A stretch of 64,000 nt of DNA from Amaurobius ferox (GCA_951213105.1 OX578153.1:55552020-55616019); one strand, 5' to 3'. Counted from the stretch's first letter, positions 9,480 through 21,209 are shown. Numbers and translations are program-made. The notes: generated from the sequence alone by a model not told the origin.

Positions 9480-9950
9480 GTGCATAATACATATATTCAG
9501 AAATCTTTGAGAGAGACTATCATAAATTTTTTAAATACAGATATTATATATGATTTAGATCAATGCATTCAAGAATTAGATATAAAAATTAAAAGACACT
9601 TACTAGAGGTAGAATTCCATAATATTAAATTTAGAGAGATATTAGTTGTTGTGTTTAATGGAATTTTAAAAAATGAGAATAAAAACGAAATAATAAAAGT
9701 GTTAAAAGCTGAACTAAAAGATGGTGATGATAAATGTTTTGTAGGGAAAGTAACTAGAATAATTAATGTACTAAATGGATTTGATCCTGATGTTTCTATT
9801 ACAATTTCTGATACTGAACAAAAAAATATTGTAGCTGAAAAAATATTTAAAGAGTCAAAGTCTGATGAAGAATACAGAGAAAAACTTAAAAAAGAGATGG
9901 TAAAAAGAGGTTTTACAGATTATGAAGAATGGGTGGATATATATTTCTAA
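9480..9950 (+). CDS. Unknown protein with NCLDV-like KCFxGKVTRIINVLNGF segment
   Basis: The frame is open for 156 codons but has no in-frame ATG at the front; it can only be read from GTG at 9480 or from a lost upstream start, so a small 5' lesion is likely. The body is mostly helical. The central segment DDKCFVGKVTRIINVLNGFDPDV, followed by ITISDTEQ, resembles a motif I associate with proteins of giant viruses, but I cannot name the family with certainty. The C-terminus is charged and ends DYEEWVDIYF. It lies between the LRR gene and the last gene of the block, on the same strand. Confidence 0.5.
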   Translation: MHNTYIQKSLRETIINFLNTDIIYDLDQCIQELDIKIKRHLLEVEFHNIKFREILVVVFNGILKNENKNEIIKVLKAELKDGDDKCFVGKVTRIINVLNGFDPDVSITISDTEQKNIVAEKIFKESKSDEEYREKLKKEMVKRGFTDYEEWVDIYF

Positions 9951-9967
9951 AAAATGTTTACTAATAA

Positions 9968-10308
9968 ATGGAAGAGTTCAATAGACTTAGAAGTTATCCC
10001 AAAGCGTTTAAATTAAATTATTTATATCCTGGGAAATATGATCTGATATCATTGAAAAAAATTAAAACTAAATATGGAGATTCAGTAATCGTAAATTTAG
10101 ATGTGGAAAATGAAGAAAAAGAGTATGACCTTGCAAAAAGACATGGAAAACTTTCTGATGAATCAATATATAAAATCAATAAAGGAAGATATATATTTAG
10201 AAGATATATAAGTATTCGGAAATATATAAGTATTCTCTAAAGGAAGATATATATAAGTATTCGGGTATGATTGATGATAAACATGAATATGAATTAGAAA
10301 GAGTTTAA
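9968..10308 (+). pseudogene. Polinton-associated hypothetical protein, C-terminus scrambled by a short repeat
   Basis: Starts at TAAATG 17 bases after the previous gene. The first 70 codons are regular (YPKAFKLNYLYPGKYDLISLKKIKTKYGDSVIVNLD), reminiscent of a small beta-rich protein found in several invertebrate Polintons and TE-linked genes; I cannot name its function. From about 10180 a motif (GGAAGATATATA ... AAGTATTCGG) is repeated two to three times, which ends the frame at 10238. A short downstream frame ending at 10306-10308 appears to be the displaced C-terminus. This is the last gene of the viral block. Confidence 0.5.
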
Positions 10309-10934
10309 TCAGAGGGGGAGGGCGTCACCCCCCACTATAATTAACATATGTTTTGTATATTCATAATGATTTCATATTTTTATAATTCTTTTTAATTTTA
10401 TAAAAAATGTTTAGATTTAGTTAAACATTTTCTATTAAATATGGGGGGGGGTGTCTCAACCCCACCCTTTAAAAACAGGCCATTCATTTGGATTTACTTT
10501 ATATAATTCACTTTTAATAGTTTAGCTTTTTAACTAACACTGTTAAAAAGTACACATTTTTAATATATTAGTCCATTCATTTGGATTTATTTTAAATAAT
10601 TCACTGTGGCTTTTAATAGTCTAGCTTTTTAACTGAAAAAGATACACATTTTTAATATATTAGAGGACTTCCATTCATTTAGAGGTCCTCTTTTTTCACG
10701 CATTTATTTTAAATAATTCACTCATACTTTTAATAAGTCTAGCTTTTTAACTAAAAAAGTTCAGTAATTCACTGTAAATATTTGGTCTAAATGTAAGAAA
10801 GGTATATATACACCTTTTTTTAGCTATAAAATCATGTTTTTAATATTAAAATCGATCAAGACTTTTTTTTTATATAAGAAAAGATAAAATAAGCTATAAA
10901 ATCAAGTTTTTAGTGTAAAAAGAATATGTGCGCG
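10309..10934. repeat. Non-coding right flank of the viral block with a 95-115 bp tandem repeat
   Basis: No gene is seen. Two G-run/C-run stretches (10314-10333, 10442-10467) are followed by about three degenerate tandem units carrying CATTCATTTGGATTTA, TTTAAATAATTCACT and AGCTTTTTAACT (about 10480-10770). Whether this is the end of the element (terminal repeat) cannot be decided because the left end lies outside the window. Confidence 0.6.
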
Positions 10935-11447
10935 CTCGTACGTGTGTATAGACACTACTTATGTATCTGTCTGTGTGTCTGTCTGTCTGTGCAATGTATG
11001 TTTCCACACTAACTCAAAAACTAATGGACCGAATTTCGTAAAATTTGGTAGGTATGTCACTTAGGTGTGAGTCTGCTGCTGAATAGTTTTGGGCTTGATT
11101 CAGGAAAAACGAAACCGCCTTTTTTGCGACAGGGCCCTCAAAAATATATAGCTGAAATACTAATTGACCCAATTTCACAAAATTTGGTAAATAAATTGCT
11201 TGTGGGTTACTCTGGTGGTGATTAGATTTCGGTACGATTCGGAAATGAACAACTTCACTTTTTTTACGAAATTTCACTCAAAAATCGCCAAAATCTGAAA
11301 AAAGACTACGTATTCTCAATTGTATCACTTAAATGCTTGTTTTATATGTAATTTTTAACGAAGAAAAGAATAAGATCAATCTATTACTCTAACTGTTCTC
11401 AAGATTTTTCGCTTTGGTATAACGCCGTTTTTGTAAAAATATCCAAT
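10935..11447. repeat. Interspersed repeat with GTCTGTCTG tract, copy 1
   Basis: Contains TGTCTGTCTGTCTG, then AACTCAAAAACTAATGGACC, AAATTTGGTAGGTA and later GAAAAGAATAAGA. The same series recurs at 11940-12300, 20100-20660 and 22140-22400. Non-coding and diverged; probably an old non-autonomous transposon. Confidence 0.6.
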
Positions 11448-12470
11448 TGCACAATAAAAACAACAAGAAAGTTCAATCATGCATAAAGCATTGATTATAA
11501 AGCACTTTCCAACTTCAATGCAATTTTATTTAAACATTTCTAAAATTTCGATGCCATCCTCGGTTGTGTTTTTAAAATTATGATAATTCTACAATAATTT
11601 ATTATATTTGAAAACTACATCGAAAACAAATGAACTTTATTCAAATGACGTCATAGAAATATAAATCGTCTGGCTCTCTATATAAAAACAGCATTTCATT
11701 CATAAACATTTTTTCATTCCTTTTATTCATCAGAATACTACAATAATTTATTTTATTTAAGAAATTAAAACCATGGAGGTACAAGTAATTTAACTCTATT
11801 CTTAAAATTTCATCGAAAAAATCGTCTACTTCTCTACGAAAAATCTATGAATGTTTCATTCATATCAGCTATATTGCAGACTACACGCAGGATCTATACG
11901 TTTTGCTACCACTACAACACGAACACATTATTTTTAGCGTGGCGTCTGTGTGTCTGTCTGTGCAATGTATGTATTCACTCTAACAAAAAACCTAATGGAC
12001 CGAATTTCATAAAATTTGGTAGGTAAGTCACTTGTGCGTGACCCTGGTGCTGATTAGTTTTTGATACGAATTGAGATAAAACAAACCGCATTTTATGCGA
12101 AAAGGCCGGCAAAAATCGTCGAAATCTAAAATAAAAAACTATGTATGCTCAAATACATCAATTTAATGCTCGTTTCATTCGCAATTTTTGGCGATGAAAA
12201 GAATAAGACCAAACCCATAATACCAGGACAAGTCGTTCTCGAGATATTTTAGTTTTTTTTGTATTTCCGCTGCGCCACCTTTAAAAATAAGTCTAGTTAC
12301 CAAGTGAGAATGCAAATTGAATTAAAATTATAATTTTAAATTATTATGGGAGCCATTTTGTGCAATTAAGCTCAATATAATTAATTATTAAAGAAATAAA
12401 GAGAATATGACCCAGCAGGGAAAGACATGTGCTGCCCACTTCAGATTTTAATTATTTCTATGTAACTTAA
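11448..12470 (+). repeat. Long interspersed repeat (family A), copy 1
   Basis: Begins CAAGAAAGTTCAATCATGCA and runs through AATGACGTCAT, a TGTCTGTCTG tract, CTAATGGACCGAATTTC and GACATGTGCTGCCCAC. Copies with the same order lie at 19545-20870, 21595-22400 (truncated) and 24120-24880 (minus strand, partial). No coding potential. Internal order is conserved, so the units are copies of one element rather than chance low-complexity sequence. Confidence 0.65.
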
Positions 12471-12622
12471 ATATGTATATAGAAATTGTGTTTGTTGAAA
12501 GTCAGTCATTGTAATTTAATTTAATTTAGATTATTCTGCAAAAACTAGTTCATTTCTATGGTTTGAAATTTTCTTTTAACACTTCACTTTTTACTTTCCT
12601 TATATACATAGTATAATGTATC
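12471..12622. other. Unannotated AT-rich spacer
   Basis: Nothing recognised between the end of repeat family A and the SINE target site. Confidence 0.5.
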
Positions 12623-12635
12623 AGGAAAGTATTGT

Positions 12636-12900
12636 TGCTGTTGAAAACCAGACCGTCCGACCTACCAGAAAGGTGTAAGGTAACTGCTTGGACGGCCGGG
12701 AAGTGCCACCCAATTTAGACCCGAACCCAGTGGGGGAAGCATCCACAGGGACCGTACCCTCCTTCCCCTACCACCAACCTCTCGGAAGGACTTACGGACT
12801 CACAAGTTTAATGTGATCGTACTCCGCGTAAACACGGCGGCAGTTTTGGCAGTGGATGGAATCAAACCCGGGCCTACCGAGTGCAACTCCAGCGCGCTAA
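12636..12900 (-). mobile_element. SINE with tRNA-like head, flanked by a 13-bp target duplication
   Basis: Read on the minus strand, the copy begins at GCGCGCTGG (box-A-like), passes GGGTTTGATTCC (box-B-like, close to tRNA GGTTCGANTCC), continues with the body shared by the copies at 24880 and 53779 (AACTGCCGCCGTG, GGGTACGGTCCCTGTGG, GGTGGCACTTCCCGGCCGTCC) and ends in GGTTTTCAACAGCA. AGGAAAGTATTGT flanks it at 12623-12635 and 12901-12913. The 5' end is truncated within the tRNA-like part. There is no 5S segment, unlike the other two long copies. Confidence 0.85.
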
Positions 12901-12913
12901 AGGAAAGTATTGT

Positions 12914-13145
12914 GGCGGAGTCGAAAATTCGAATTCGAGTTTTCGACGGGAGAGCACGTTTCAAGCATCCCTGGTCACGAATCGAATATTTTTGAAGTGA
13001 TGTCTGTCTGTCTGTGTGTGTGCGCGTGTGTATGTGTGTATGTGTGTGTATATATGTGTGTGTATGTGTGCGTACGTGGATGTGTGTGTGTGTGTGTGTA
13101 TGCGTGTGTATGCGTGGATGTGTGTGTGTGTGTGGATGTGTGTGT

Positions 13146-13199
<54 letters not shown>

Positions 13200-13665
13200 G
13201 TGAATCTGTGGAGACGATATCTCACGAATGAAGGGAGCGATTCGAATGAAATTTGGTCCAAAATGTACTGGAAGCCTATTGTTTTTAAGCACAATCAAAT
13301 GTTCAGAACTCTCTTAAATTTTCGAGTGAAATTTTGAAAAAATCTTCAAAAAATCAAAACCTTTAATAAAGTTACTCAAATAGACATTTTTTATGGAATA
13401 TTTCCTTAGAAAACGATTGACATAAACTTTAGAACGCCAGCAAGAATCGTTCTCGGGATTTTGCACATTTTTCAAATAAATTCGTCAATAATTCCCATAA
13501 ATTAAAAAATATTAACTGTTCAGAAATATGTTCACTTTTCATATGTAATACCATGCGAAAAATGTGGTGCCATTCTCGTGGTTCTAGATCCTTTCATTCA
13601 TGAGAAAAGTTATTGTGAGTAATGCTTTTGTATTTGAACGCCAATAGTCATTTATCTGCTATAAG
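12914..13665. repeat. GTCTG-type repeat unit with a large (TG)n microsatellite
   Basis: GTCGAAAATTCGAATTCGAG is followed by a (TG)n and TG-variant tract (about 12998-13199), then GAATGAAGGGAGCGATTCG and AAATTTGGTCCAAAATG. The layout (palindrome-like TTCGAA block, TGTCTG tract, AAATTTGG) parallels 20030-20220. Open frames across the TG tract encode only Val-Cys or His-Thr strings and are artefacts. Confidence 0.75.
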
Positions 13666-16292
13666 AATAACTTATCTCTCAACCCATAACGCTTGGGAAG
13701 ATTTTGCCGACAAATTTGGCTGCATATCGAGAACTTGACTGCTCTTTTAAATGTTGCCAAATTAACGAAAATCTCTCCAAATGGATGGTTAATTGTGACG
13801 CCAAATCAATGAAAATGACGACTAATTGACGAAAATTCAATATCTTGGAAAGAATGTAAATATCTACTATAAGAATAACCTATTTTCTAGTGTAAAAGTA
13901 GTAAACTCATTACATTATATAAAGAAAGTCATGTGCTGTCCACATCAGATTTGTTCCTGGAAACTGTTAAACAAACTTATTCTAAAATACTTTATTTACA
14001 TTCCATAAAAACAAGGTCTGACAATTCATTGAATCGATAGAACACAACCGTAACATAGCAAATATTATGACTAAAATACATATGAAGTTTTTAAAAATAT
14101 GTTTTCTGACTAATGTGTTATGTTTAAAAACAAGAATTTCAAATTAGATTTAGCATTTTGTTCTTTTTCATTGAACCGTGACAAACGCGACATTATTGAA
14201 CCACCACACGACAATTTCTAAAATTTTTCGTATATGAGTAGCATCTTTTGTGTGCTTCGGTTTCGGTCATTTTCGTCTGTTCTTATCTCCAATCTCAATC
14301 GTGTATCCCAAGTTCTACATTTAATCCGCGTGGTAATTATTGGTAAGTATTGTAATTTCTTTTCTCTGGGCAGTGATATATTATATGAAAGCTGAAACTG
14401 CTCTGTAGTGGGAAACATACTTTTTTTAAATTTTGTAAATATAGGAACATTTTTATAACAATGCATTTTATAGATATTTCTGCAAAATAATTTATATAAT
14501 TTATGAAAAGATTGCAATGAAGTAAAAGGAAATCCATAGATAAATGGATGTTGGAACGCAGAGTTACTTGGATCTTCTAAATATAGTTGTTTTTCTTATT
14601 TCCAATCGAATTTTATTATTATTCAATTTTTAATGGAAGTATGATTTTATAAGTGTAAATATAAAGATTAATATAAATATTAATTACATGCCATCACTGG
14701 AACTCTGCAGAGAATCCTGGATAATCGCTCCAGTATGACGGCTGTAGATCCATTCTAACGTCATCGGCCAGGTTAAGTAGCGGTCATACTAAGGATATGA
14801 GGTTTGAACGAGGAGACAGAGTTTTTCCCTCCTTGTACCTATTCTTCCTCCTCTGCGACCCCCCCCCCCTCACATCTTTTCAGTTGGATGAGTAGAAGAG
14901 CAAAAGAGAGTAGTCTCATTGCTTTATGGGAGGCGTGATCTATTGAACTTGACCTAGCATTTTCTAAGTCCAGGGGTTTAGCAACAACAGCATACAGATT
15001 AATTTGCATTCCTTATGTAATGTTTATTCTTTTGAAAGGTATATACGTACGACTGTTTAGAACTGAAACAGCTTGAAGAAAGAAGGCATAAGGGAATTAG
15101 GTAACTGCAATTGTTTCATTGCCATTATGAGCAGTCATCATCAGGTTGTAAGTTGTGTGTTTCTATGGAAGTGTGAAATCCCATATCAATTTAATCCTTG
15201 GATAGAAACACACCGCTTTTGACTTGATGCCGAGTTATTATAACGGTCACGAAACAATGGCAGTCACTCAATTTTTTTATACTGGCTTTCTTCGAGGAAC
15301 TAGAAATAATCACATTCTCACAAGCAGCAGTTATATGCAATGCGCTTCAAAACTGGTTTGTCTAAAATTTCTTTGACAGGATATTGATGTAAAATTTTTA
15401 TTAAAATGGGAAGTTTTACAAGTAAACTTAAAGGGCAGGACGTTTGATTGATTGGACGGTAATTCCTCTGTTGGACTGTAATTTGATGATATTATTATAT
15501 TATGATAATTTGCTTGAAGCATAATAGGAATAACAGGCGAGATTTTACTTCAAATTTAGTTTCAAAACTCCATAACATTAATCTTAAAACTACAAAACAC
15601 GGACTTCTTCAGATTTCTTTCAATATTATAGAATTTATTATTTATATTGATGTAGTTCAAAAAGGAACTGGGGGATGAAATTAATTTATTGAGAAAAATA
15701 ATTGTTAGAATTTAATCGTGAAAATAAGTGTTGCAAGCTTCAATCATGCAAACACCATATTTGTAATGTGTGGTAATCGTAAGTGTATCAATAATTGATT
15801 TATTGGCTGAGGTACTGTATAAGACCTGACTGGCAACCCCATCACCTCTGGTCATTCATTGGTCACCCCATCTGTAGCATTTTAAACTGTAGGAAGTCTC
15901 CCCACACCTGTCACATCCAATTAAAGGCTATGAATGATGCCTCTGTCCCAGATGGGTGAGTCTTTTTAAAGCAGGTTGTGATTTGTACTTAAATTTATAT
16001 TAACTAAAGAAGGGAGCATCAAAGGGAACATTCTTCTCTCATTCATTGCAAATAAAGGACGATACAGAATAATTAAATAATTTAGGTGAAAATTAGGCTT
16101 CGTTGCAGAAATAATCAAAGTTTGATGATCATTTAAACTCAAATATATTGTAATTGGGTTGTTGCAGAATGTAGATGCGCAGAATTTAAGCAAAAATAAA
16201 GGGGTTTTAGGACAGATGCAACACTAAATATGGATTAAACTAGAAGAACTATAAAAATCTATAAACTGAAAGAACTATAAAAATCACGATTT
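13666..16292 (+). repeat. Tandem duplication, unit 1 (about 2.63 kb)
   Basis: Starts at AATAACTTATCTCTCAACCC and ends near AAATCACGAT. It is followed directly by a second copy with only scattered substitutions and small indels. No convincing gene lies inside: the longest frames are AT-rich minus-strand strings preserved in both copies only because the DNA is. It includes a segment related to repeat family A (CATGTGCTGTCCACATCAGA), a tRNA-like stretch (GCGGTCATACTAAGG ... GAGGTTTGAAC, about 14770-14812), a C9-10 run near 14860, and a region at 16200-16290 related to the repeats at 18840 and 24120. Confidence 0.9.
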
Positions 16293-16299
16293 AATCACG

Positions 16300-18923
16300 A
16301 ATAACTTATCTCTCAACCCATAACGCTTGGGGAGATTTTGCCGACAAATTTGGCTGAATATCGAGAACTTAACTGCTCTTTTAAATGTTGCCAAATTAAC
16401 GAAAATCTCTCCAAATGCATGGTTAATTGTGACGCCAAATCAATGAAAATGACGAGTAATTGACGAAAATTCAATATCTTGGAAAGAATGTAAATATCTA
16501 CTATAAGAATAACCAATTTTCTAGTGTAAAAGTAGTAAACTCATTACATTATATAAGGAAAATCATGTACTGTCCACATCAGATTTGTTCCTGGAAACTG
16601 TTAAACAAACTCATTCTAAAATACTTATTTACATTCCATAAAAACAAGGTCTGACAATTCATTGAATCGATAGAACACAACCGTAACATAGCAAATATTA
16701 TGACTAAAATACATCTGAAGTTTTTAAAAATATGTTTTCTGACTAATGTGTTATGTTTAAAAACAAGAATTTCAAATTAGATTTAGCATTTTGTTCTTTT
16801 TCATTGAACCGTGACAAACGCGACATTATTGAACCACCACACGACAATTTCTAAAATTTTTCGTATATGAGTAGCATCTTTTGTGTGCTTCGGTTTCGGT
16901 CATTTTCGTCTGTTCTTATCTCCAATCTCAATCGTGCATCCCAAGTTCTACATTTAATCCGCGTGGTAATTATTGGTAAGTATTGCAATTTCTTTTCTCT
17001 GGGCAGTGATATATTATATGAAAGCTGAAACTGCTCTGTAGTGGGAAACATACTTTTTTTAAATTTTGTAAATATAGGAACATTTTTATAACAATGCATT
17101 TTATAGATATTTCTGCAAAATAATTTATATAATTTATGAAAAGATTGCAATGAAGTAAAAGGAAATCCATAGATAAATGGATGTTGGAACACAGAGTTAC
17201 TTGGATCGTCTAAATATAGTTGTTTTTCTTATTTCCAATCGAATTTTATTATTATTCAATTTTTAATGGAAGTATGATTTTATAAGTGTAAATATAAAGA
17301 TTAATATAAATATTAATTACATGCCATCACTGGAACTCTGCTGAGAATCCTGAATAATCGCTCCAGTATGACGGCTGTAGATCCATTCTAACGTCATCGG
17401 CCAGGTTAAGTAGCGGTCATACTAAGGATATGAGGTTTGAACGAGGAGACAGAGTTTTTCCCTCCTTGCACCTATTCTTCCTCCTCTGCGACCCCCCCCC
17501 CTCACATCTTTTCAGTTGGATGAGTAGAAGAGCAAAAGAGAGTAGCCTCATTGCTTTATGGGAGGCGTGATCTATTGAACTTGACCTAGCATTTTCTAAG
17601 TCCAGGGGTTTAGCAACAACAGCATACAGATTAATTTGTATTCCTTATGTAATGTTTATTCTTTTGGAAGGTATATACGTACGACTGTTTAGAACTGAAA
17701 CAGCTTGAAGAAAGAAGGCATAAGGGAATTAGGTAACTGCAATTGTTTCATTGTCATTATGAGCAGTCATCATCAGGTTGTAAGTTGTGTGTTTCTATGG
17801 AAGTGTGAAATCCCATCTCAATTTAATCCTTGGATAGAAACAGACCGCTTTTGACTTGATGCCGAGTTATTATAACGGTCATGAAACAATGGCAGTCACT
17901 CAATTTTTTTATACTGGCTTTCTTCGAGGAACTAGAAATAATCACATTCTCACAAGCAGCAGTTATATGCAATGCGCTTCAAAACTGGTTTGTCTAAAAT
18001 TTCTTTGACAGGATATTGATGTAAAATTTTTATTAAAATGGGAAGTTTTACAAGTAAACTTAAAGGGCAGGACGTTTGATTGATTGGACGGTAATTCCTC
18101 TGTTGGACTGTAATTTGATGATGTTATTATATTATGATAATTTGCTTGAAGCATAATAGGAATAACAGGCGAGGATTTACCTCCAATTTAGTTTCAAAAC
18201 TCCATAACATTAATCTTAAAACTACAAAACACGGACTTCTTCAGATTTCTTTCAATATTATAGAATTTATTATTTATATTGATGTAGTTCAAAAAGGAAC
18301 TGGGGGATGAAATTAATTTATTGAGAAAAATAATTGTTAGAATTTAATCGTGAAAATAAGTGTTGCTAGCTTTAATCATGCAAATACCATATTTGTAATG
18401 TGTGGTAATCGTAAGTGTATCAATAATTGATTTATTGTCTGAGGTACTGTATAAGACCTGACTGGCAACCCCATCACCTCTGGTCATTCATTGGTCACCC
18501 CATCTGTAGCATTTTAAACTGTAGAAGTCTCCCCACACCTGTCACATCCAATTAAAGGCTATGAATGATGCCTCTGTCCCAGATGGGTGAGTCTTTTTAA
18601 AGCAGGTTGTGATTTGTACTTAAATTTATGTTAACTAAAGAAGGGAGCATCAAAGGGAACATTCTTCTCTCATTCATTGCAAATAAAGGACGATACAGAA
18701 TAATTAAATAATTTAGGTGAAAATTAGGCTTCGTTGCAGAAATAATCAAAGTTTGATGATCATTTAAACTCAAATATATTGTAATTGCGTTGTTGCAGAA
18801 TGTAGATGCGCAGAATTTAAGCAAAAATAAAGGGGTTTTAGGACAGATGCAGCACTAAATATGGATTAAACTAGAAGAACTATAAAAATCTATAAACTGA
18901 AAGAACTATAAAAATCACGATTT
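16300..18923 (+). repeat. Tandem duplication, unit 2 (about 2.63 kb)
   Basis: Second copy of the unit at 13666-16292, offset 2631-2634 bases. Corresponding landmarks: 14218/16851, 15331/17963, 15966/18597. Differences I can see are mostly single bases (for example a T/C in the segment at 14308 versus 16937) and one- to two-base indels. The junction has seven extra bases (AATCACG) that repeat the end of unit 1. No gene recognised. Confidence 0.9.
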
Positions 18924-19395
18924 TGACACAAGATGGATGTCATATTTTATTTTGAAGTGGGTCACGTGATCTCTTCATACAATATCCACGTGATCTCTTC
19001 AAGGGGGGTAATTATTATTTTAATTTTTATTTTAAAAACTATTGAATATATGTTGCTGAAATTTTTTTTATGTATTTTATGGGATAATTTGAACATTTCC
19101 TAAAACTTTCGAAGCAATTTGTGAATTTTAAATATGCTTAAAAAATGTTTAAAAAATCAGGTCCCATAGGGTTCAGTGAATTTCATTTTTTCAACCCAGG
19201 TTCAATCCAAAACTAAGTTGGTGATATCATTCATTTATATTCCCATAGGTCCCACAGATTGTCTGAACTACATACTAAAATTTCATTTTGATAAAGTAAT
19301 TTTTACGGCAATTATCGTGCTAACGGACAGATGGACAGACAGAATGAACAAGGTCATAAGCACTTTTCAACTATGTTGTAAAGTGTTAAAAATAT
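18924..19395 (+). repeat. Interspersed repeat family B, copy 1
   Basis: Reads AAGATGGATGTCATATTT, GTCACGTGATC, AGGTCCCATAGGGTTCA, TTCCCATAGGTCC and ends GCTAACGGACAGATGGACAG ... CACTTTTCAACTATGTTG. The same series is at 21210-21600 (plus) and 23655-24120 (minus). Copies 2 and 3 adjoin family A, so A and B may be halves of one longer element. Non-coding. Confidence 0.65.
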
Positions 19396-19544
19396 AGATA
19401 GCCCTAGCTATTATCCCTGACATATTTACAATGCAGTACATTTAAAAGTTTTATATATCTACCCTAGTATTAAAATTTGTTAAAAACAGAGAACCTAATC
19501 ATCATTGTAAAATAATCATGTATATATCTATTTAAAAAAAAACA
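19396..19544. other. Spacer between repeat copies
   Basis: AT-rich; nothing recognised. At 21600 the same two repeat families abut without this spacer. Confidence 0.4.
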
Positions 19545-20870
19545 AGAAAGATCAATCATGCATAATCATTGATTATGAAATACTTTCCAACTGAAATGCA
19601 ATTTCATTTAAAAATTTGCAAAATGTAATACATTCAGTGGTGATATCTTTTACATTATCACAGTACTACAGTGTTTTATTATACTTAAATATTTAAAACT
19701 ATATCGAAATATAAATCATCTGATTCTCTATGCAAAATCAATGAATATTTCATTCATATAACTTGTATTCCAGACTCCAGAGCTAAATAATTTTGTGTGA
19801 AAAAAATTCAGCAATTCTTATGTAACTCACCTTACAATCGCTTGAGATATTTGCATTCTTCATAAGTTAAAATTGGGCTTCGTTGAAGAAATAATAAAAG
19901 TTTAGGGGTCATTTAAAATCATAACTATTGTAATTGCATAGGCACGGAATTTAGATATACAGATAATACACAGATAATATATGTGTGTGTGTGTATGAAT
20001 TCAAAGTATAGGAATCGTGCCGAAGTTCGGAACTCGAATTTTCGAAGGATCTACACGTTTTGGGACTTCTAGAACACGAAAAAACTATTTTTAGGAAGAC
20101 GTCTGTGTGTGTAAGCGTGTATCTGTGTATGTTTCTGTGTGTCTGTGAGGATATTACATCCACTCAAATTGAAAATCTAATGGACCGAATTTCATAAAAT
20201 TTGGTAGGTATGTTTTCTGTGGGAAATCCTGATGTTCATTAGATTATAGTACGATTCGTAATAAAAGAATCTGCCTTCTTTGCGAAATGGCCGGCAGAAA
20301 TTGCCTTTATCCACTCTAGATAAAAACTAATGGAACAAATTTTAAAAAATGTGGTGTATATTATTTCAATGACCTACAAGTGATTTATATATCAAATTTA
20401 ACAAAATTTGGTATATAAATCATTTGTTGGTTATTCTAGTACGATTCAGGAAAATGGAACGGGCTATTTTTGCGAAATGGCCCGCAAAAATCGTTAAATA
20501 TAAAAATAAAAGACTACGTGTGCTCAATTATATCAATTAAATTCCTATTTTATACGTGATTTTTGACAACAAAAAGAATAAGACTAACCCCATTACTCTA
20601 AGACTAGCCGTACTTGAGATATTCTAGTTTTTTCACGTTTTCGCTACGCCACCTTTGACAATAAGTCCAGCTATCAAATGAGAACCAAATTTAAGTTTAA
20701 CGTGCAAATTCAATGTCATTTAAAATACTTATGGCTGTTATTTTGTGCAGATAAACTCAAATTATTATTGAAGAAATAAAGAGAACGTGAATGTGAGTCT
20801 GCAGGGAAAGACATGTGCTGCCCACACCAGAATTTTTAACAATATTACAACAGTTGCAGGCCATTTCGAA
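19545..20870 (+). repeat. Interspersed repeat family A, copy 2
   Basis: Starts ACAAGAAAGATCAATCATGC and carries the CGAATTTTCGAAGGATCTAC block, a TGTCTGTGTG tract, CTAATGGACCGAATTTC, AAATGGCCGGCA and ends near GACATGTGCTGCCCACACC. The most complete copy of the family in the window, about 1.3 kb. Confidence 0.65.
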
Positions 20871-21209
20871 AAAAATGTATGATCTTTATTTAAAGATCCA
20901 CCAAATTTTTGTAGAATAAAATGTTCAACAAATTTAAGCTGTGTACCAAATTTTAACTCTCTAGGACGTAGGAAAGTGCATTAAAAATGCCATCAAATAA
21001 GTATATCATGACGAGTTATATAAATTAAAAAAAAAATTGAGAAATTGTTATATACCAAATTTATTTTAAAATGCGAAGCCTCTCTCATATACAAAAGGAT
21101 TAAGCGCTGGGAAAGATATTTATTATATAATATATCTCTTTTTTCTTTCTGGAGGTTATTCCAAAAGTCAAAATTTAATTGAATTTGTTTTTTTTTCATA
21201 TATTAAATA
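20871..21209. other. Unannotated AT-rich stretch
   Basis: GATCCACCAAATTTTTGTAG near 20895 resembles GATCCACCAAATTTTAATAG near 62673, a hint of another interspersed repeat. Nothing coding is seen. Confidence 0.35.

Noticed and set aside
12800..13298. Overlapping long frames on both strands around the TG tract
   Set aside because: They encode Val-Cys or His-Thr strings from a microsatellite and SINE sequence; no protein domain.
14218..17192. Paired minus-strand frames conserved between the two duplicated units
   Set aside because: Conservation follows from the recent DNA duplication; composition and codon use do not look coding, and neither start nor domain is convincing.
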